A stretch of 64,000 nucleotides of DNA from an uncultured bacterium (GCA_905215695.1 CAJMQN010000003.1:124001-188000); one strand, 5' to 3'. Positions 9,271-18,041 are shown, counted from the first letter of the stretch. The notes: a model not told the origin generated them from the sequence alone. Program-made: numbers and translations.

Positions 9271-9299
9271 TTGTCAAAATGCTTTTTCTATGATAGAAT
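9271..9299 (+). promoter_or_regulatory. SigA promoter of the cyclophilin-like lipoprotein
   Basis: TTGTCA (9271-9276), 17 bp, TAGAAT (9294-9299), then a short leader with AGAGAGGG before the ATG at 9330. Confidence 0.6.
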
Positions 9300-9329
9300 A
9301 ATGAAAATATACTTCAAGAGAGGGTTACA

Positions 9330-10061
9330 ATGAAAAGAAAATTGTCCTGCCTCATTCTTTCACTTGTTCTCATGTTTGCGCTGACGGGCTGCGGCGGAAG
9401 ATTTCTGAAGGAAAACGAGATTGCCGACTACGAAAACGGTGAAATTACGGGCACGATCTTTATCGAATACTACGACAATTCCATTATGGAAACCGTTTCC
9501 ATCGAAGTTCCCTTCGAGCTCTACTATCAGTCCGCGCCCAATACGGTTGCGAATTTCTATTCTCTCGTAAAAGCGGGAGAATATAGTAATACTTTAATCA
9601 ATTCGCCTTCGGGCTTTGACAAGACCGGCGTTACGATGGGAAATTCTTATTTCGGAAAGGAAAAGGACGAGGACGGCAAGGAGACCGACGACACCGACTA
9701 TTCGACCAAAGTCACCAAGGATATCGGATATAAAATCAAGGGTGAGTTTAAAGAGAACGGTTGGGAGCCGAAAGAAGAGGCGAATAATAAGTCTGAAGTT
9801 AAAATATACTCTATGTATATGGTGCTTGCGGACAGCGCAAATTACGATTCGGCATCCGTTGGATTCGGTATAGCGATGGATAATGATGAAAAAGCCGGGC
9901 GTTCAGTCTGTGTATTCGGTCAGCTTACTGGTGACCGGGATGAATTTGATATTTTCTTCAACAACCGCAACAACATCGAATTCGGCAACAGCGAGAATTG
10001 CGCCAAGATTGTCAAAATCGAGATCGACGGCGACTATTCCATGAAACTTATCAAGGCGTAA
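9330..10061 (+). CDS. Cyclophilin-like lipoprotein
   Basis: A 243-residue exported protein with a lipobox signal (MKRKLSCLILSLVLMFALTGC), acylated at Cys20 or so. The segment APNTVANFYSLVKAGEYSNTL matches the start of cyclophilin-type peptidyl-prolyl isomerases, and the C-terminal VFGQLTGDRDEFD matches their VFGxV box. The FHR-type catalytic arginine motif is not visible where expected (LINSPSG instead). It may therefore be a degenerate or binding-only isomerase on the outer face of the membrane. It has its own promoter and terminator. Confidence 0.75.
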   Translation: MKRKLSCLILSLVLMFALTGCGGRFLKENEIADYENGEITGTIFIEYYDNSIMETVSIEVPFELYYQSAPNTVANFYSLVKAGEYSNTLINSPSGFDKTGVTMGNSYFGKEKDEDGKETDDTDYSTKVTKDIGYKIKGEFKENGWEPKEEANNKSEVKIYSMYMVLADSANYDSASVGFGIAMDNDEKAGRSVCVFGQLTGDRDEFDIFFNNRNNIEFGNSENCAKIVKIEIDGDYSMKLIKA

Positions 10062-10068
10062 CTTTTTC

Positions 10069-10090
10069 TGCCGCAGTTTCGGCTGCGGCA
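10069..10090 (+). terminator. Terminator
   Basis: TGCCGCAG / CTGCGGCA stem (10069-10076 / 10083-10090) followed by a short TTTC tract, after the lipoprotein gene. Confidence 0.6.
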
Positions 10091-10104
10091 TTTCATTGCA
10101 ACGA

Positions 10105-10135
10105 TTGTAAACAAATAATTAAATATTGTTTACAA
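10105..10135. promoter_or_regulatory. BirA operator upstream of bioY
   Basis: TTGTAAAC and GTTTACAA are perfect inverted half-sites separated by 15 bp, the form recognised by group II BirA (biotin ligase/repressor). It ends 17 bp before the bioY start, so biotin should repress bioY. Confidence 0.9.
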
Positions 10136-10152
10136 TATTTTAGGAGAAAGAG

Positions 10153-10695
10153 ATGAAAACAAAAACCCTGCACCGCACGAGAAAACTGACTCTGACTGCG
10201 CTCTTTGTGTGCCTCATCATTGTGGGCGCGATTTTAAAGATTCCCTTTGTGCCCGTGGCGTTTTCTTTGCAGACCTTTTTCGTCATGGCGGCGGGGCTGT
10301 ATCTGGGCTGGGCGTGGGGGTGCGCCGCAGTGACGGTCTATATCGCAATCGGGTTTGCGGGACTCCCCGTGTTTTCGGCGGGGGGAGGAATCGGTTACGT
10401 GGCAACCCCGACTTTCGGCTATCTTTTGGGTATGTATCCGCTGGTTGCCGCCTGCGGACTCTTCCGCAAGAAAAGTTTTCCCGTCGTTTTCGGGGCGGTC
10501 TATATCGCGGCGGTGATCTGTCTCGGAGTCGGCACGCTGTACGCTTTCGGGTACTACTCCCTTCAGGGGGAAGTGCCGAAGGCTCTGTTTACGGGATTTT
10601 TTGTTTGGTTTCTTGCGCCCGAACTTCTGAAAGCTGCGCTCGCCTGCACCCTCTTCCGCGCAACAAAAAAACCGCTTGCAAGATATATCGATTGA
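10153..10695 (+). CDS. bioY: Biotin transporter substrate-binding subunit BioY
   Basis: A 180-residue membrane protein with about six hydrophobic segments. The BioY signature is present: PFVPVAFSLQTFFVMAAGLYLGWAWG, GFAGLPVFSAGGGIGYVATPTFGYLLG and an acid-containing C-terminal helix. It is the S-component of an ECF-type biotin importer; no ECF ATPases are nearby, so it would use the shared module. GGAG lies seven bases upstream. The BirA operator directly in front confirms the biotin role independently. Confidence 0.94.
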   Translation: MKTKTLHRTRKLTLTALFVCLIIVGAILKIPFVPVAFSLQTFFVMAAGLYLGWAWGCAAVTVYIAIGFAGLPVFSAGGGIGYVATPTFGYLLGMYPLVAACGLFRKKSFPVVFGAVYIAAVICLGVGTLYAFGYYSLQGEVPKALFTGFFVWFLAPELLKAALACTLFRATKKPLARYID

Positions 10696-10746
10696 CAAGC
10701 GCCCCGAAATTTTCTATAATATTCCTATCGCCGATTGCGCGATAGG
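10692..10746 (+). promoter_or_regulatory. SigA promoter plus leader hairpin for the DUF512 gene
   Basis: TTGACA (10692-10697, overlapping the bioY stop), 17 bp, TATAAT (10715-10720). A stem CCTATCGC / GCGATAGG (10724-10731 / 10739-10746) follows at once, and its 3' arm includes the AGG in front of the start codon. Confidence 0.7.
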
Positions 10747-10753
10747 GATGGCT

Positions 10754-12067
10754 ATGGAAATTTGCGAAGTGTCGCCGGAGGGAGTCGGGGAGGAACTCGG
10801 TCTTCTTCCGGGGGACGATCTATTTGAATTAGACGGTCGGAACGTCCGTGACCTGCTCGATTATATCTTCTTCGACAGTCGGGAAAGTTTTTCCATGTCG
10901 GTGCGTCGGGGAACGGAAATTCTGTCCTTCGATATCGAGAAGGACGAGGACGAGACGCTCGGTCTGCAATTTTCGGACAACGGTTTGAAGGCAAGATCCT
11001 GTCAGAACCGTTGTATTTTTTGTTTCGTGGATCAGCTCCCCAAGGGCATGCGAAAGACCCTCTACGTCAAGGACGACGACTACCGCCATTCCCTGATTTA
11101 CGGCAACTACGTGACGCTCACCAACTTAAAACCCGAGGATATGACCCGTATTCTCGAGTACGGCATGAGTCCGCTCTACGTATCGGTGCATACCACCGAC
11201 CCCGACCTGCGCCGGCGCATGCTCCGCAACAGGCGCGCGGGGGAGCTTTTGGAGCACTTAAAGACCCTGACCGCGCACGGTATCCGTATTCACGCGCAGA
11301 TTGTCATGTGCCCGGGCTGGAACGACGGGGCGGAACTTCTTCGGACCCTTCGTGACCTTGCCGCGCTCTCGCCGGGACTTCGTTCGGTCGCGATCGTTCC
11401 CCTCGGCATGACGGAGCACCGCGAGGGGCTTGAACCGCTTGCCCCCGTGACCGAAGGGATTGCGGCAAAGACGCTCGACGACGTCGCGGATTTCCGGGAA
11501 GAGTTGGCAAGGGAGGGCAACGCCCTCGAGGTTTGGTGCAGCGACGAATTCTATATCCGCGCGGGCAGGGAAATTCCAAGCCCCGAGTACTACGGGGACT
11601 TTGCGCAGATTGAGGACGGGGTGGGGATTCTCTCCCGGTTTGAACTCGATTTGGAGGAGGAATTGCAAACCCTGCGCGAAGAGGGCGCGTCGCCCGAAGA
11701 TTTTGTCCCCTCGGATGCGGTTTCGGGGGTATCCGCGTTTGCGTTCCTGTCAAAAATGACAGAGCGGGTCAACGCGGAATTCGGCAAAGTCATCCGCTTG
11801 CATTGCATCGAAAATCACTTTTTCGGGAAGAGTATCACGGTTTCCGGTCTCCTGACCGGACAGGACCTCAACTCGCAACTCACGGGAAAGCTGACGGGTA
11901 ATCGTCTCGTCCTGCCCCGGGTCATGCTCCGGGACAAGACTTCGGTCTTTCTGGACGACATGACGGTAGAGGAACTCGCCCGTAAGCTGAATACGGAAAT
12001 TGTCGTCAGCGAACCGGGAAAATTTTTGCACGCGTTTCTGCGGCAAACGGAGGGGATTCATGGATAA
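10754..12067 (+). CDS. PDZ-like / radical SAM / DUF512 protein
   Basis: A 437-residue protein. Residues 1-70 form a PDZ-like domain (VSPEGVGEELGLLPGDDLFELDG). The radical-SAM cluster motif follows as CQNRCIFCFVDQLPKGMR (Cx3Cx2C), with the DUF512 domain in the second half. It is a conserved Clostridia protein of unknown function, often next to der as here. The start could be the ATG at 10748 or 10754; the latter has AGGGATGG at better spacing. Its end overlaps der by 8 bp. Confidence 0.88.
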   Translation: MEICEVSPEGVGEELGLLPGDDLFELDGRNVRDLLDYIFFDSRESFSMSVRRGTEILSFDIEKDEDETLGLQFSDNGLKARSCQNRCIFCFVDQLPKGMRKTLYVKDDDYRHSLIYGNYVTLTNLKPEDMTRILEYGMSPLYVSVHTTDPDLRRRMLRNRRAGELLEHLKTLTAHGIRIHAQIVMCPGWNDGAELLRTLRDLAALSPGLRSVAIVPLGMTEHREGLEPLAPVTEGIAAKTLDDVADFREELAREGNALEVWCSDEFYIRAGREIPSPEYYGDFAQIEDGVGILSRFELDLEEELQTLREEGASPEDFVPSDAVSGVSAFAFLSKMTERVNAEFGKVIRLHCIENHFFGKSITVSGLLTGQDLNSQLTGKLTGNRLVLPRVMLRDKTSVFLDDMTVEELARKLNTEIVVSEPGKFLHAFLRQTEGIHG

Positions 12068-13391
12068 ACCGATCGTTGCCATCGTTGGGAGACCCAACGT
12101 CGGCAAATCGACTTTTTTTAACCGGGTTTCGGGCAAAAAGACCTCTATTGTGGAGAACCGACCCGGTGTGACGCGGGACCGCGTCTATGCGGACTGCGAC
12201 TGGAACGGCTGCGCATTCGCGCTCGTGGACACCGGAGGTCTGGAACTCAAGAGCGACGACGTCATGTTCCGTCATATCCGCACGCAGGCGGAAATCGCCG
12301 TGGACACGGCGGATCTGATTCTCTTCTTCTGCGACGCCAAAACAGGGCTCTCTTCGGACGATTACGAGGTGTGCAACTACCTTCGCAAGCAGAAGAAACC
12401 CGTTTTTCTCGTCGTGAACAAGGCGGACAACAACCGATATGAGGAGTATGCGGATTTCTATTCGCTCGGCATGGACAATATTTATCCGATTTCGAGCGAG
12501 GCGGGTTACGGCGTAGCCGACCTTTTGGACGAAATCGTCAAAGCGCTCCCGCATAGGGTCGCGCCCGAGGGGGAATCGGACAGAATCCGAATTGCCGTTG
12601 TGGGCAGACCCAACGCGGGAAAGTCCAGCCTTGTCAACCGGATTTTGGGGTATGACCGAACCATCGTTTCGGACATGGCGGGCACGACGCGGGACGCGGT
12701 GGATACGGACTTTACCTATCAGGGACGGAAATACACCATCGTCGATACGGCGGGAATCCGACGCCAACGAAGTATCGAGGATGGTGTGGAGAGTTACAGC
12801 GTCATGCGCGCGCTTGGCGCAATCCGCCGTGCCGACGTGTGCCTTTTGGTTCTCGACAGCACACAGGAGATTTCGGAGCAGGACGTCCGCATCGCCGGGT
12901 ATATCAACGAACAGGGCAAACCTTCCGTCGTCGTCATGAATAAATGGGATCTCGTCGATAAGGATACCAACACCATCAACAAATATGAACAGAAACTCCG
13001 TCTCGAACTGAAATTTATGGACTATGTGAAATCCGCTTACGTCTCCGCGCTGACCGGAAAACGCGCGGAAAAACTGATTTCGCTGGTGGACGAGGTGATG
13101 GAAGCCTCCAAATTCCGCGCGACTACGGGTACGTTGAACGACGTGATTCACGACTGCGTCGCCTCCAATCCCCCCCCTTTGAAGGGCGGAAAACGGCTCA
13201 AAATCTTGTACGCGACGCAGGTCGATATTCAGCCGCCCACGTTCGTGGTCTTTACCAACGACAGTTCTCTCATGCACTTTTCATACAAAAGATTTCTCGA
13301 AAATAAGCTCCGGGAGGCTTTCCCGCTCGAGGGGACGCCGCTCCGGCTGTTCGTGCGGGACAAGACGGACGAGGGAGGTTTTACAAGATGA
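12060..13391 (+). CDS. der: Ribosome biogenesis GTPase Der
   Basis: A 443-residue protein with two tandem G domains, G1 motifs GRPNVGKST and GRPNAGKSS, G3 DTGG and DTAG, G4 NKAD and NKWD, and a C-terminal KH-like domain (KRLKILYATQVDIQPPTFVVF). Der (EngA) helps to mature the 50S subunit and is essential in most bacteria. The ATG at 12060 has GGAGGGG upstream and overlaps the DUF512 stop; der overlaps plsY by 4 bp. The cluster is a single operon. Confidence 0.97.
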   Translation: MDKPIVAIVGRPNVGKSTFFNRVSGKKTSIVENRPGVTRDRVYADCDWNGCAFALVDTGGLELKSDDVMFRHIRTQAEIAVDTADLILFFCDAKTGLSSDDYEVCNYLRKQKKPVFLVVNKADNNRYEEYADFYSLGMDNIYPISSEAGYGVADLLDEIVKALPHRVAPEGESDRIRIAVVGRPNAGKSSLVNRILGYDRTIVSDMAGTTRDAVDTDFTYQGRKYTIVDTAGIRRQRSIEDGVESYSVMRALGAIRRADVCLLVLDSTQEISEQDVRIAGYINEQGKPSVVVMNKWDLVDKDTNTINKYEQKLRLELKFMDYVKSAYVSALTGKRAEKLISLVDEVMEASKFRATTGTLNDVIHDCVASNPPPLKGGKRLKILYATQVDIQPPTFVVFTNDSSLMHFSYKRFLENKLREAFPLEGTPLRLFVRDKTDEGGFTR

Positions 13392-14101
13392 CGTTTTCGG
13401 ACATATGGTGGCAGCTTTTGATTCTCGTCGTTTGCTCCTATTTTTTGGGCAATGTCAATTTTGCCATTATTCTCTCAAAAGTCCGGCACAAGGACATCAC
13501 GCAGAGCGGCAGCGGCAACCCCGGAACCATGAACATGCTCCGTACGTTCGGAATCGGTTTGGGCGCGGCAACCCTCGTGCTCGACGTTCTGAAGGGATTT
13601 CTTCCCGCGCTTGCGGGGCGTCTCCTGTTCCGCGGTGCGACGGATGCGGGGTTTGAGTGGTGCTATTTCGCCATGTACCTCGCGGGGCTCGCCGTCGTGC
13701 TCGGGCATATCTGGCCCTGCCTGCACAACCGCGGGGGAAAGGGGGTCGCAACCACCATCGGCGTCTTTCTCTGCGGTTGGTGGTGGGTCGCGCTGTTGTG
13801 TTTCCTTGCGGGCGTTCTGTATATCTTCTTTTTCGAATACGGCGGCGTGGGCTCGCTCATCATGATTACGGGCTTCGTCGCGGCGCAGGTGACGCGCTTT
13901 TTCTTCCTCCTGCCGCAGACTCCCGAATTTTGGGTGCTCTTCGGAATCCTTTTGTTTTTCGTACTCATCAGCTTTGTCAAGCACCGCGGCAATCTCGCGC
14001 GCATGGCAAAGGGCGTGGAAAACCGTACCCGACTGCGCGAAATGATTTTCGGCAAAAAGAAGAAAGAAACGCCGCCGGAGGGCGAGGACTCCGGAAAGTA
14101 A
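13388..14101 (+). CDS. plsY: Glycerol-3-phosphate acyltransferase PlsY
   Basis: A 237-residue polytopic protein with the PlsY signatures SGNPGTMNMLRTFG, LVLDVLKG, GLAVVLGHIWPCLHNRGGKGVAT and a C-terminal RHRGN-like KHRGNLARM. It transfers acyl groups from acyl-phosphate to glycerol-3-phosphate in the first step of phospholipid synthesis. The C-terminus is charged (KKKKETPPEGED) and longer than usual. The start overlaps der as ATGA with GGGAGG upstream. Confidence 0.95.
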   Translation: MTFSDIWWQLLILVVCSYFLGNVNFAIILSKVRHKDITQSGSGNPGTMNMLRTFGIGLGAATLVLDVLKGFLPALAGRLLFRGATDAGFEWCYFAMYLAGLAVVLGHIWPCLHNRGGKGVATTIGVFLCGWWWVALLCFLAGVLYIFFFEYGGVGSLIMITGFVAAQVTRFFFLLPQTPEFWVLFGILLFFVLISFVKHRGNLARMAKGVENRTRLREMIFGKKKKETPPEGEDSGK

Positions 14102-14104
14102 AAA

Positions 14105-15043
14105 ATGAATTACGTTTTGTTGACGCTCGCGGCGGTCATGTTCGCCGGACAGATTGTATATACGAAATTTTATCAGGCCCGTTCCGGCGGCAGTCGGAGG
14201 GCCTCCTTTTTGTATCCCGTGCTCGCGGGCGGTATCTCGACGCTGTTTTTTCTCTGCCTGAACGGGTTTCACGTGGAGGTGAGTGGGTTCAGTGTGCTTA
14301 TGGCAGCCCTGCTCGCGTTCTTTACGAGCGTCACGGTCGTGCTCGGCGTCGTTGCGGTCTCCTACGGGCGCATGGCTGTGTATTCGCTCTTTCTCATGCT
14401 CGGCGGCATGCTCCTGCCCTTTTGCTACGGACTGATTTTTTTGAATGAGGAATTGTCCGTCTGCCGCGGAATCGGCGTCGTTCTGCTCGTCGTCTCTCTC
14501 ATTCTGCCCGTCCTGAAGGGCGGAGAAAAACAGGCGGGCGGAAACAAAAAAATCTTTATCCTTCTCTGTCTCTTTATCTTCCTCTGCAACGGCGGAACTT
14601 CGATTGTCTCCAAAGTCCACGCAATCGACCCGCGGGCGACGGGAACGAATGATTTTTTGATTCTTGCTTTCGCCTTTGTGACGGTGATTTCCGCGGCGGT
14701 TTACGGCGTTTTTGCGTTGACGCAGCGCAAAAAACAACCCCTTGCCGAGAGCGTGCCCTCTTTGCCGGAATCCGCGCAAGCCGCGCAGAAATTCGGAAAA
14801 AAGACGCTTTTGCTTTTGCTTGCCTTTGTGGCGGGGTATGCGATTTCAAACGGGCTCGGAGCAATGCTTCAGCTCATCTGTGCTGAATCCGTGCCCGCGT
14901 CCGCGCTCTATCCCTTCACGTCGGGGGGGACGGTTGTGCTCTCGACAATCGCGGGACGAATCATCTTCCGGGAAAAACTGTCCCCGCTCGTGCTCGCCGG
15001 TATCGCGCTGGCATTCGTTGCGACCGTTCTGTTCGTATTCTGA
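14105..15043 (+). CDS. EamA/DMT-family transporter
   Basis: A 312-residue protein with about ten hydrophobic helices in two halves of similar design, each ending in a typical EamA segment (LNEELSVCRGIGVVLLVVSLILPVL and REKLSPLVLAGIALAFVATVLF). Members export metabolites or amino acids; the substrate is unknown. It starts three bases after plsY, in the slot where many Clostridia carry gpsA before spoIVA. A charged loop of about 40 residues separates the halves. Confidence 0.85.
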   Translation: MNYVLLTLAAVMFAGQIVYTKFYQARSGGSRRASFLYPVLAGGISTLFFLCLNGFHVEVSGFSVLMAALLAFFTSVTVVLGVVAVSYGRMAVYSLFLMLGGMLLPFCYGLIFLNEELSVCRGIGVVLLVVSLILPVLKGGEKQAGGNKKIFILLCLFIFLCNGGTSIVSKVHAIDPRATGTNDFLILAFAFVTVISAAVYGVFALTQRKKQPLAESVPSLPESAQAAQKFGKKTLLLLLAFVAGYAISNGLGAMLQLICAESVPASALYPFTSGGTVVLSTIAGRIIFREKLSPLVLAGIALAFVATVLFVF

Positions 15044-15058
15044 AAACGCAATTTATCT

Positions 15059-15088
15059 GACATAAACCGATTTCCGTATTCATATATT
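15059..15088 (+). promoter_or_regulatory. Candidate sigma-E (mother-cell) promoter of spoIVA
   Basis: A GACATAA element (15059-15065) and CATATATT (15081-15088) are 15 bp apart. This resembles the sigma-E pattern, in which an ATA-rich -35 and a CATANNNT -10 are typical. Confidence 0.55.
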
Positions 15089-15117
15089 CTAATATCCGAA
15101 CGAATATGGAGGTTTTC

Positions 15118-16593
15118 ATGTCATACGAAATTTATAGAGATATCGCCGGGCGCACGAACGGCGACATCTATATCGGCGTAGTCGGTCCCGTGCGAACGGG
15201 AAAATCGACCTTTATCAGCAAATTCATGCAGACGCTTGTCCTGCCGAATATTGCGGATAAGAATATCCGGGAGCGGACTCTCGACGAACTGCCGCAGTCT
15301 GCCGACGGCAAAACGGTCATGACCACGCAGCCGAAATTCGTGCCCGCAAACGGCGTCACGGTCAATCTGTCCGACAATGTAAGTTTTAAGGTGCGCATGC
15401 TGGATTGCGTGGGCTACCTTGTGGAGGGCGCGATGGGCGCGACGGAGGAAGACCGTCCGCGTATGGTCCGCACGCCCTGGTCCGAGAAGGAAATGCCCTT
15501 TGAACAGGCGGCGGAAATCGGTACGCAGAAGGTGATTTCCGAACACTCGACCATCGGCATTGTCATGACGACGGACGGCTCGATTTCGGAGATTCCGCGC
15601 TCAAGCTATATTCAGGCGGAGGAGCGCGTGATCCGCGAACTCAAGTCTCTGAACAAACCTTTTGTCGTCATCATGAACTCGGCGAATCCCTCGAGCGAGG
15701 AATGTCAGAAACTCGCGAGTGCGATCGGGGAGCGGTACGACGTGCCCGTCATGCCTCTCGACGTGAAGAACATCGACGAGGCGGGGATTGAGAATATCCT
15801 CAAGACCGTACTCTACGAGTTCCCGCTCAAGGTCATCGATTTCGAACTTCCCACCTGGATGCGGGCTATCTCGCGGGACAATCCGCTCATCGCGACCCTT
15901 CTTTCCGAAATTCGCGACCAGTGCAGCGACGTCTGCAAGATGAGGGACTACGGAAAGCTTTCCAATATGAGTTTTTCTAATGAAAAGTTTTTCAAACCCG
16001 AGAGCGTCAGCGTCCTTCCGGGCGAGGGACGGTTCAAGTTCAAAATCGACGTGGACAGCAAACTGTTCTACGATATGCTCTCCGTAGAGGCGGGCTGCGA
16101 CATCGAAGACGATTACCGTCTGCTCGCCTATGTGCGCGAGGTGCAGGAGGCGAAAAAGCAATACGACAAACTGAAAGCCGCTCTCGACAACGTGATGGAG
16201 ACCGGATACGGCGTAGTCAATCCGTCGCTCGACGAGATGAAACTCGAAGAACCCGAAATCGTCAAGTCCGGCGGGAGATTCGGCGTCCGCCTGAAGGCTT
16301 CGGCGCCCAGTCTGCACATCATGAAAGTAGATATCAAGACCGAGGTCAGCCCGATCGTGGGTACGGAACAGCAGTCCGAGGAATTGGTCAAATACCTTCT
16401 CTCCGAGTTTGAAAACGACCCCAAGGGCATTTGGGAGACGAACATGTTCGGGAAATCCCTGCACATGCTCGTCAAAGAGGGGCTCTCCAACAAGCTCAAC
16501 GCGATGCCCGCGGATACACAGGTAAAGATGCGCAAGACCCTCGGACGCATTATCAACGAGGGAAAGGGCGGTATGATTTGCATTCTGCTCTGA
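15118..16593 (+). CDS. spoIVA: Stage IV sporulation protein A
   Basis: A 491-residue full-length SpoIVA, the ATPase that polymerises on the forespore to form the basement layer of the spore coat. The Walker A is GPVRTGKST, with DCVGYLVEGA as the switch/Walker B region, a middle domain, and the C-terminal GKGGMICILL that resembles the conserved end of the family. The ATG at 15118 has GGAGG six bases upstream; the upstream ATG at 15106 lies on the ribosome site. It is the strongest evidence that the organism forms endospores. Confidence 0.97.
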   Translation: MSYEIYRDIAGRTNGDIYIGVVGPVRTGKSTFISKFMQTLVLPNIADKNIRERTLDELPQSADGKTVMTTQPKFVPANGVTVNLSDNVSFKVRMLDCVGYLVEGAMGATEEDRPRMVRTPWSEKEMPFEQAAEIGTQKVISEHSTIGIVMTTDGSISEIPRSSYIQAEERVIRELKSLNKPFVVIMNSANPSSEECQKLASAIGERYDVPVMPLDVKNIDEAGIENILKTVLYEFPLKVIDFELPTWMRAISRDNPLIATLLSEIRDQCSDVCKMRDYGKLSNMSFSNEKFFKPESVSVLPGEGRFKFKIDVDSKLFYDMLSVEAGCDIEDDYRLLAYVREVQEAKKQYDKLKAALDNVMETGYGVVNPSLDEMKLEEPEIVKSGGRFGVRLKASAPSLHIMKVDIKTEVSPIVGTEQQSEELVKYLLSEFENDPKGIWETNMFGKSLHMLVKEGLSNKLNAMPADTQVKMRKTLGRIINEGKGGMICILL

Positions 16594-16604
16594 AAGAGAA
16601 TTTG

Positions 16605-16637
16605 AAAAGTCCCGGGCTTTGTCCGGGGCTTTTTCTT
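16605..16637 (+). terminator. Terminator of spoIVA
   Basis: AAAAGTCCCGG / CCGGGGCTTTT stem followed by TTTCTTTT. The T tract runs into the -35 of the rdgB promoter. Confidence 0.8.
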
Positions 16638-16666
16638 TTGACGAACGTCCCGCGCCGTGCTATAAT
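16638..16666 (+). promoter_or_regulatory. SigA promoter of rdgB, leaderless geometry
   Basis: TTGACG (16638-16643), 17 bp, TATAAT (16661-16666), six bases, ATG at 16673. Confidence 0.78.
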
Positions 16667-16672
16667 ACAGAC

Positions 16673-17260
16673 ATGATGAAATTATTGATAGCGAGCAACA
16701 ACCGCGGAAAAATCCGCGAGATGCGCGAACTTCTCTCCGGGCATTTCGATGAAATTCTGTCCATGTCCGAGGCGGGGCTTGACCTCGAGGTGGAAGAGGA
16801 CGGGGAGACCTTTTCGGAGAACGCGGCGAAGAAGGCGCGGGAAGTGTGCGCGGCGTCGGGTATGGCGGCGCTCGCGGACGACAGCGGACTGTGCGTGGAG
16901 GCGCTCGGCGGCGCACCGGGCGTGTATTCGGCGCGGTTTTCGGGCGTTCACGGGGACGACGAGGCGAATATCCGCGTTCTGCTTGAGAAGATGCAGGGGA
17001 AAGAGAATCGGCGCTGTAAGTTCGTTTCTGCGGTCGTCCTGCGGTATCCCGACGGCAGAGAGCTCTTTGCGGAGGGTGAAGTCCGGGGACTTCTTCTCGA
17101 CCGCAAGGTCGGAGAAAACGGTTTCGGATACGACCCGATTTTCTATTCGGAAGAACTCGGCAAGAGTTTCGGGGAGGCTTCGGCGGAGGAGAAAAACGGA
17201 ATCAGCCACCGTGCCCGCGCGCTCGAAAATCTTTTGAGAAAGTTGGAGGGGCGGGAATGA
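16673..17260 (+). CDS. rdgB: XTP/dITP diphosphatase (HAM1/RdgB family)
   Basis: A 195-residue house-cleaning pyrophosphatase that hydrolyses dITP, ITP and XTP. SNNRGKIREMRELL at the N-terminus, EDGETFSENAAKKAR, ALADDSGLCVEALGGAPGVYSARF and GENGFGYDPIFY are all family hallmarks. The promoter's -10 box ends six bases before the first ATG and no Shine-Dalgarno exists, so translation is likely leaderless. A second ATG follows directly at 16676. It overlaps the next gene by 4 bp. Confidence 0.94.
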   Translation: MMKLLIASNNRGKIREMRELLSGHFDEILSMSEAGLDLEVEEDGETFSENAAKKAREVCAASGMAALADDSGLCVEALGGAPGVYSARFSGVHGDDEANIRVLLEKMQGKENRRCKFVSAVVLRYPDGRELFAEGEVRGLLLDRKVGENGFGYDPIFYSEELGKSFGEASAEEKNGISHRARALENLLRKLEGRE

Positions 17261-17733
17261 AAAAGATTGTCGTCATCTCGGATACGCACGGCAGTCGCGA
17301 ATTTTTGAAACAGATAGAGGGCGTTATGCTCGAAAGCGACTACGTCCTGCATCTCGGGGACGGAATCGGGGACATGCGCCCCTACCGAGACGCGCTCGGC
17401 GACAGGCTTGTGACAGTACGCGGAAACTGTGACTGTTCGGTAACGGCTGACGAGCGGGAATTGGAAGTGGAGGGCTGTACGCTCTTTTTGACGCACGGAC
17501 ATCGGTATCGGGTCAAGACGACGCTCATCAACGTCGGCTACGCGGGGTGCGAGCACCATGCCGCGGCGGTGCTGTACGGTCATACGCATGTGGCGGACGT
17601 AACGGAATTTGAAGGCATCAAACTCATCAATCCGGGAAGTCTGTCAAGACCGATGTCGGGGGTGCCGTCCTACTGTTATCTGCTCGTTTATAGCGGGAAG
17701 GTCTTTCCGAAGATAGTGGAGCTGGGCAGATAA
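17257..17733 (+). CDS. YfcE/MJ0936-type metallophosphoesterase
   Basis: A 158-residue calcineurin-like phosphodiesterase. The metal motifs run in order: SDTHGS, GDGIGD, GNCD, THGH and GHTH. It is commonly located after rdgB in Firmicutes and is thought to cleave small phosphodiesters. The start overlaps the rdgB stop (ATGA) with GGAGGGG upstream. Confidence 0.92.
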   Translation: MKKIVVISDTHGSREFLKQIEGVMLESDYVLHLGDGIGDMRPYRDALGDRLVTVRGNCDCSVTADERELEVEGCTLFLTHGHRYRVKTTLINVGYAGCEHHAAAVLYGHTHVADVTEFEGIKLINPGSLSRPMSGVPSYCYLLVYSGKVFPKIVELGR

Positions 17734-17772
17734 AAAAAATTAGGAATTTTTGCAAAATCCGCGTAAATTTTG

Positions 17773-17801
17773 TTGACAGAAAAAAGCTGGTGTGATAAGA
17801 T
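17773..17801 (+). promoter_or_regulatory. Promoter of the tRNA array
   Basis: TTGACA (17773-17778), 17 bp, TAAGAT (17796-17801), about 26 bp before tRNA-Gly. Confidence 0.75.
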
Positions 17802-17827
17802 AGTTGAGCATTGACGAACAGCTTTGT

Positions 17828-17901
17828 GCGGGTGTAGTTCAATGGTAGAATCCCAGCCTTCCAAGCTGGTCGCGTGGGTCCGATTCCCATCACCCGCTCC
17901 A
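17828..17901 (+). tRNA. tRNA-Gly (TCC)
   Basis: Cloverleaf with acceptor GCGGGTG / CACCCGC, anticodon TCC in CTTCCAA, T loop GATTCCCAT and an encoded CCA. Confidence 0.95.
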
Positions 17902-17955
17902 CTTTATTTCTGGGCAAAGCGAGGGGAAGACCTGCACAAGTAACATGCGTGTTAT

Positions 17956-18032
17956 GCGCCTGTAGCTCAGCAGGATAGAGCAACGGCCTTCTAAGCCGTG
18001 TGTCGGGGGTTCGACTCCCTTCAGGCGCACCA
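17956..18032 (+). tRNA. tRNA-Arg (TCT)
   Basis: Acceptor GCGCCTG / CAGGCGC, anticodon TCT in CTTCTAA, T arm GTTCGACTC and an encoded CCA. Confidence 0.95.
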
Positions 18033-18041
18033 CTTCGATTT

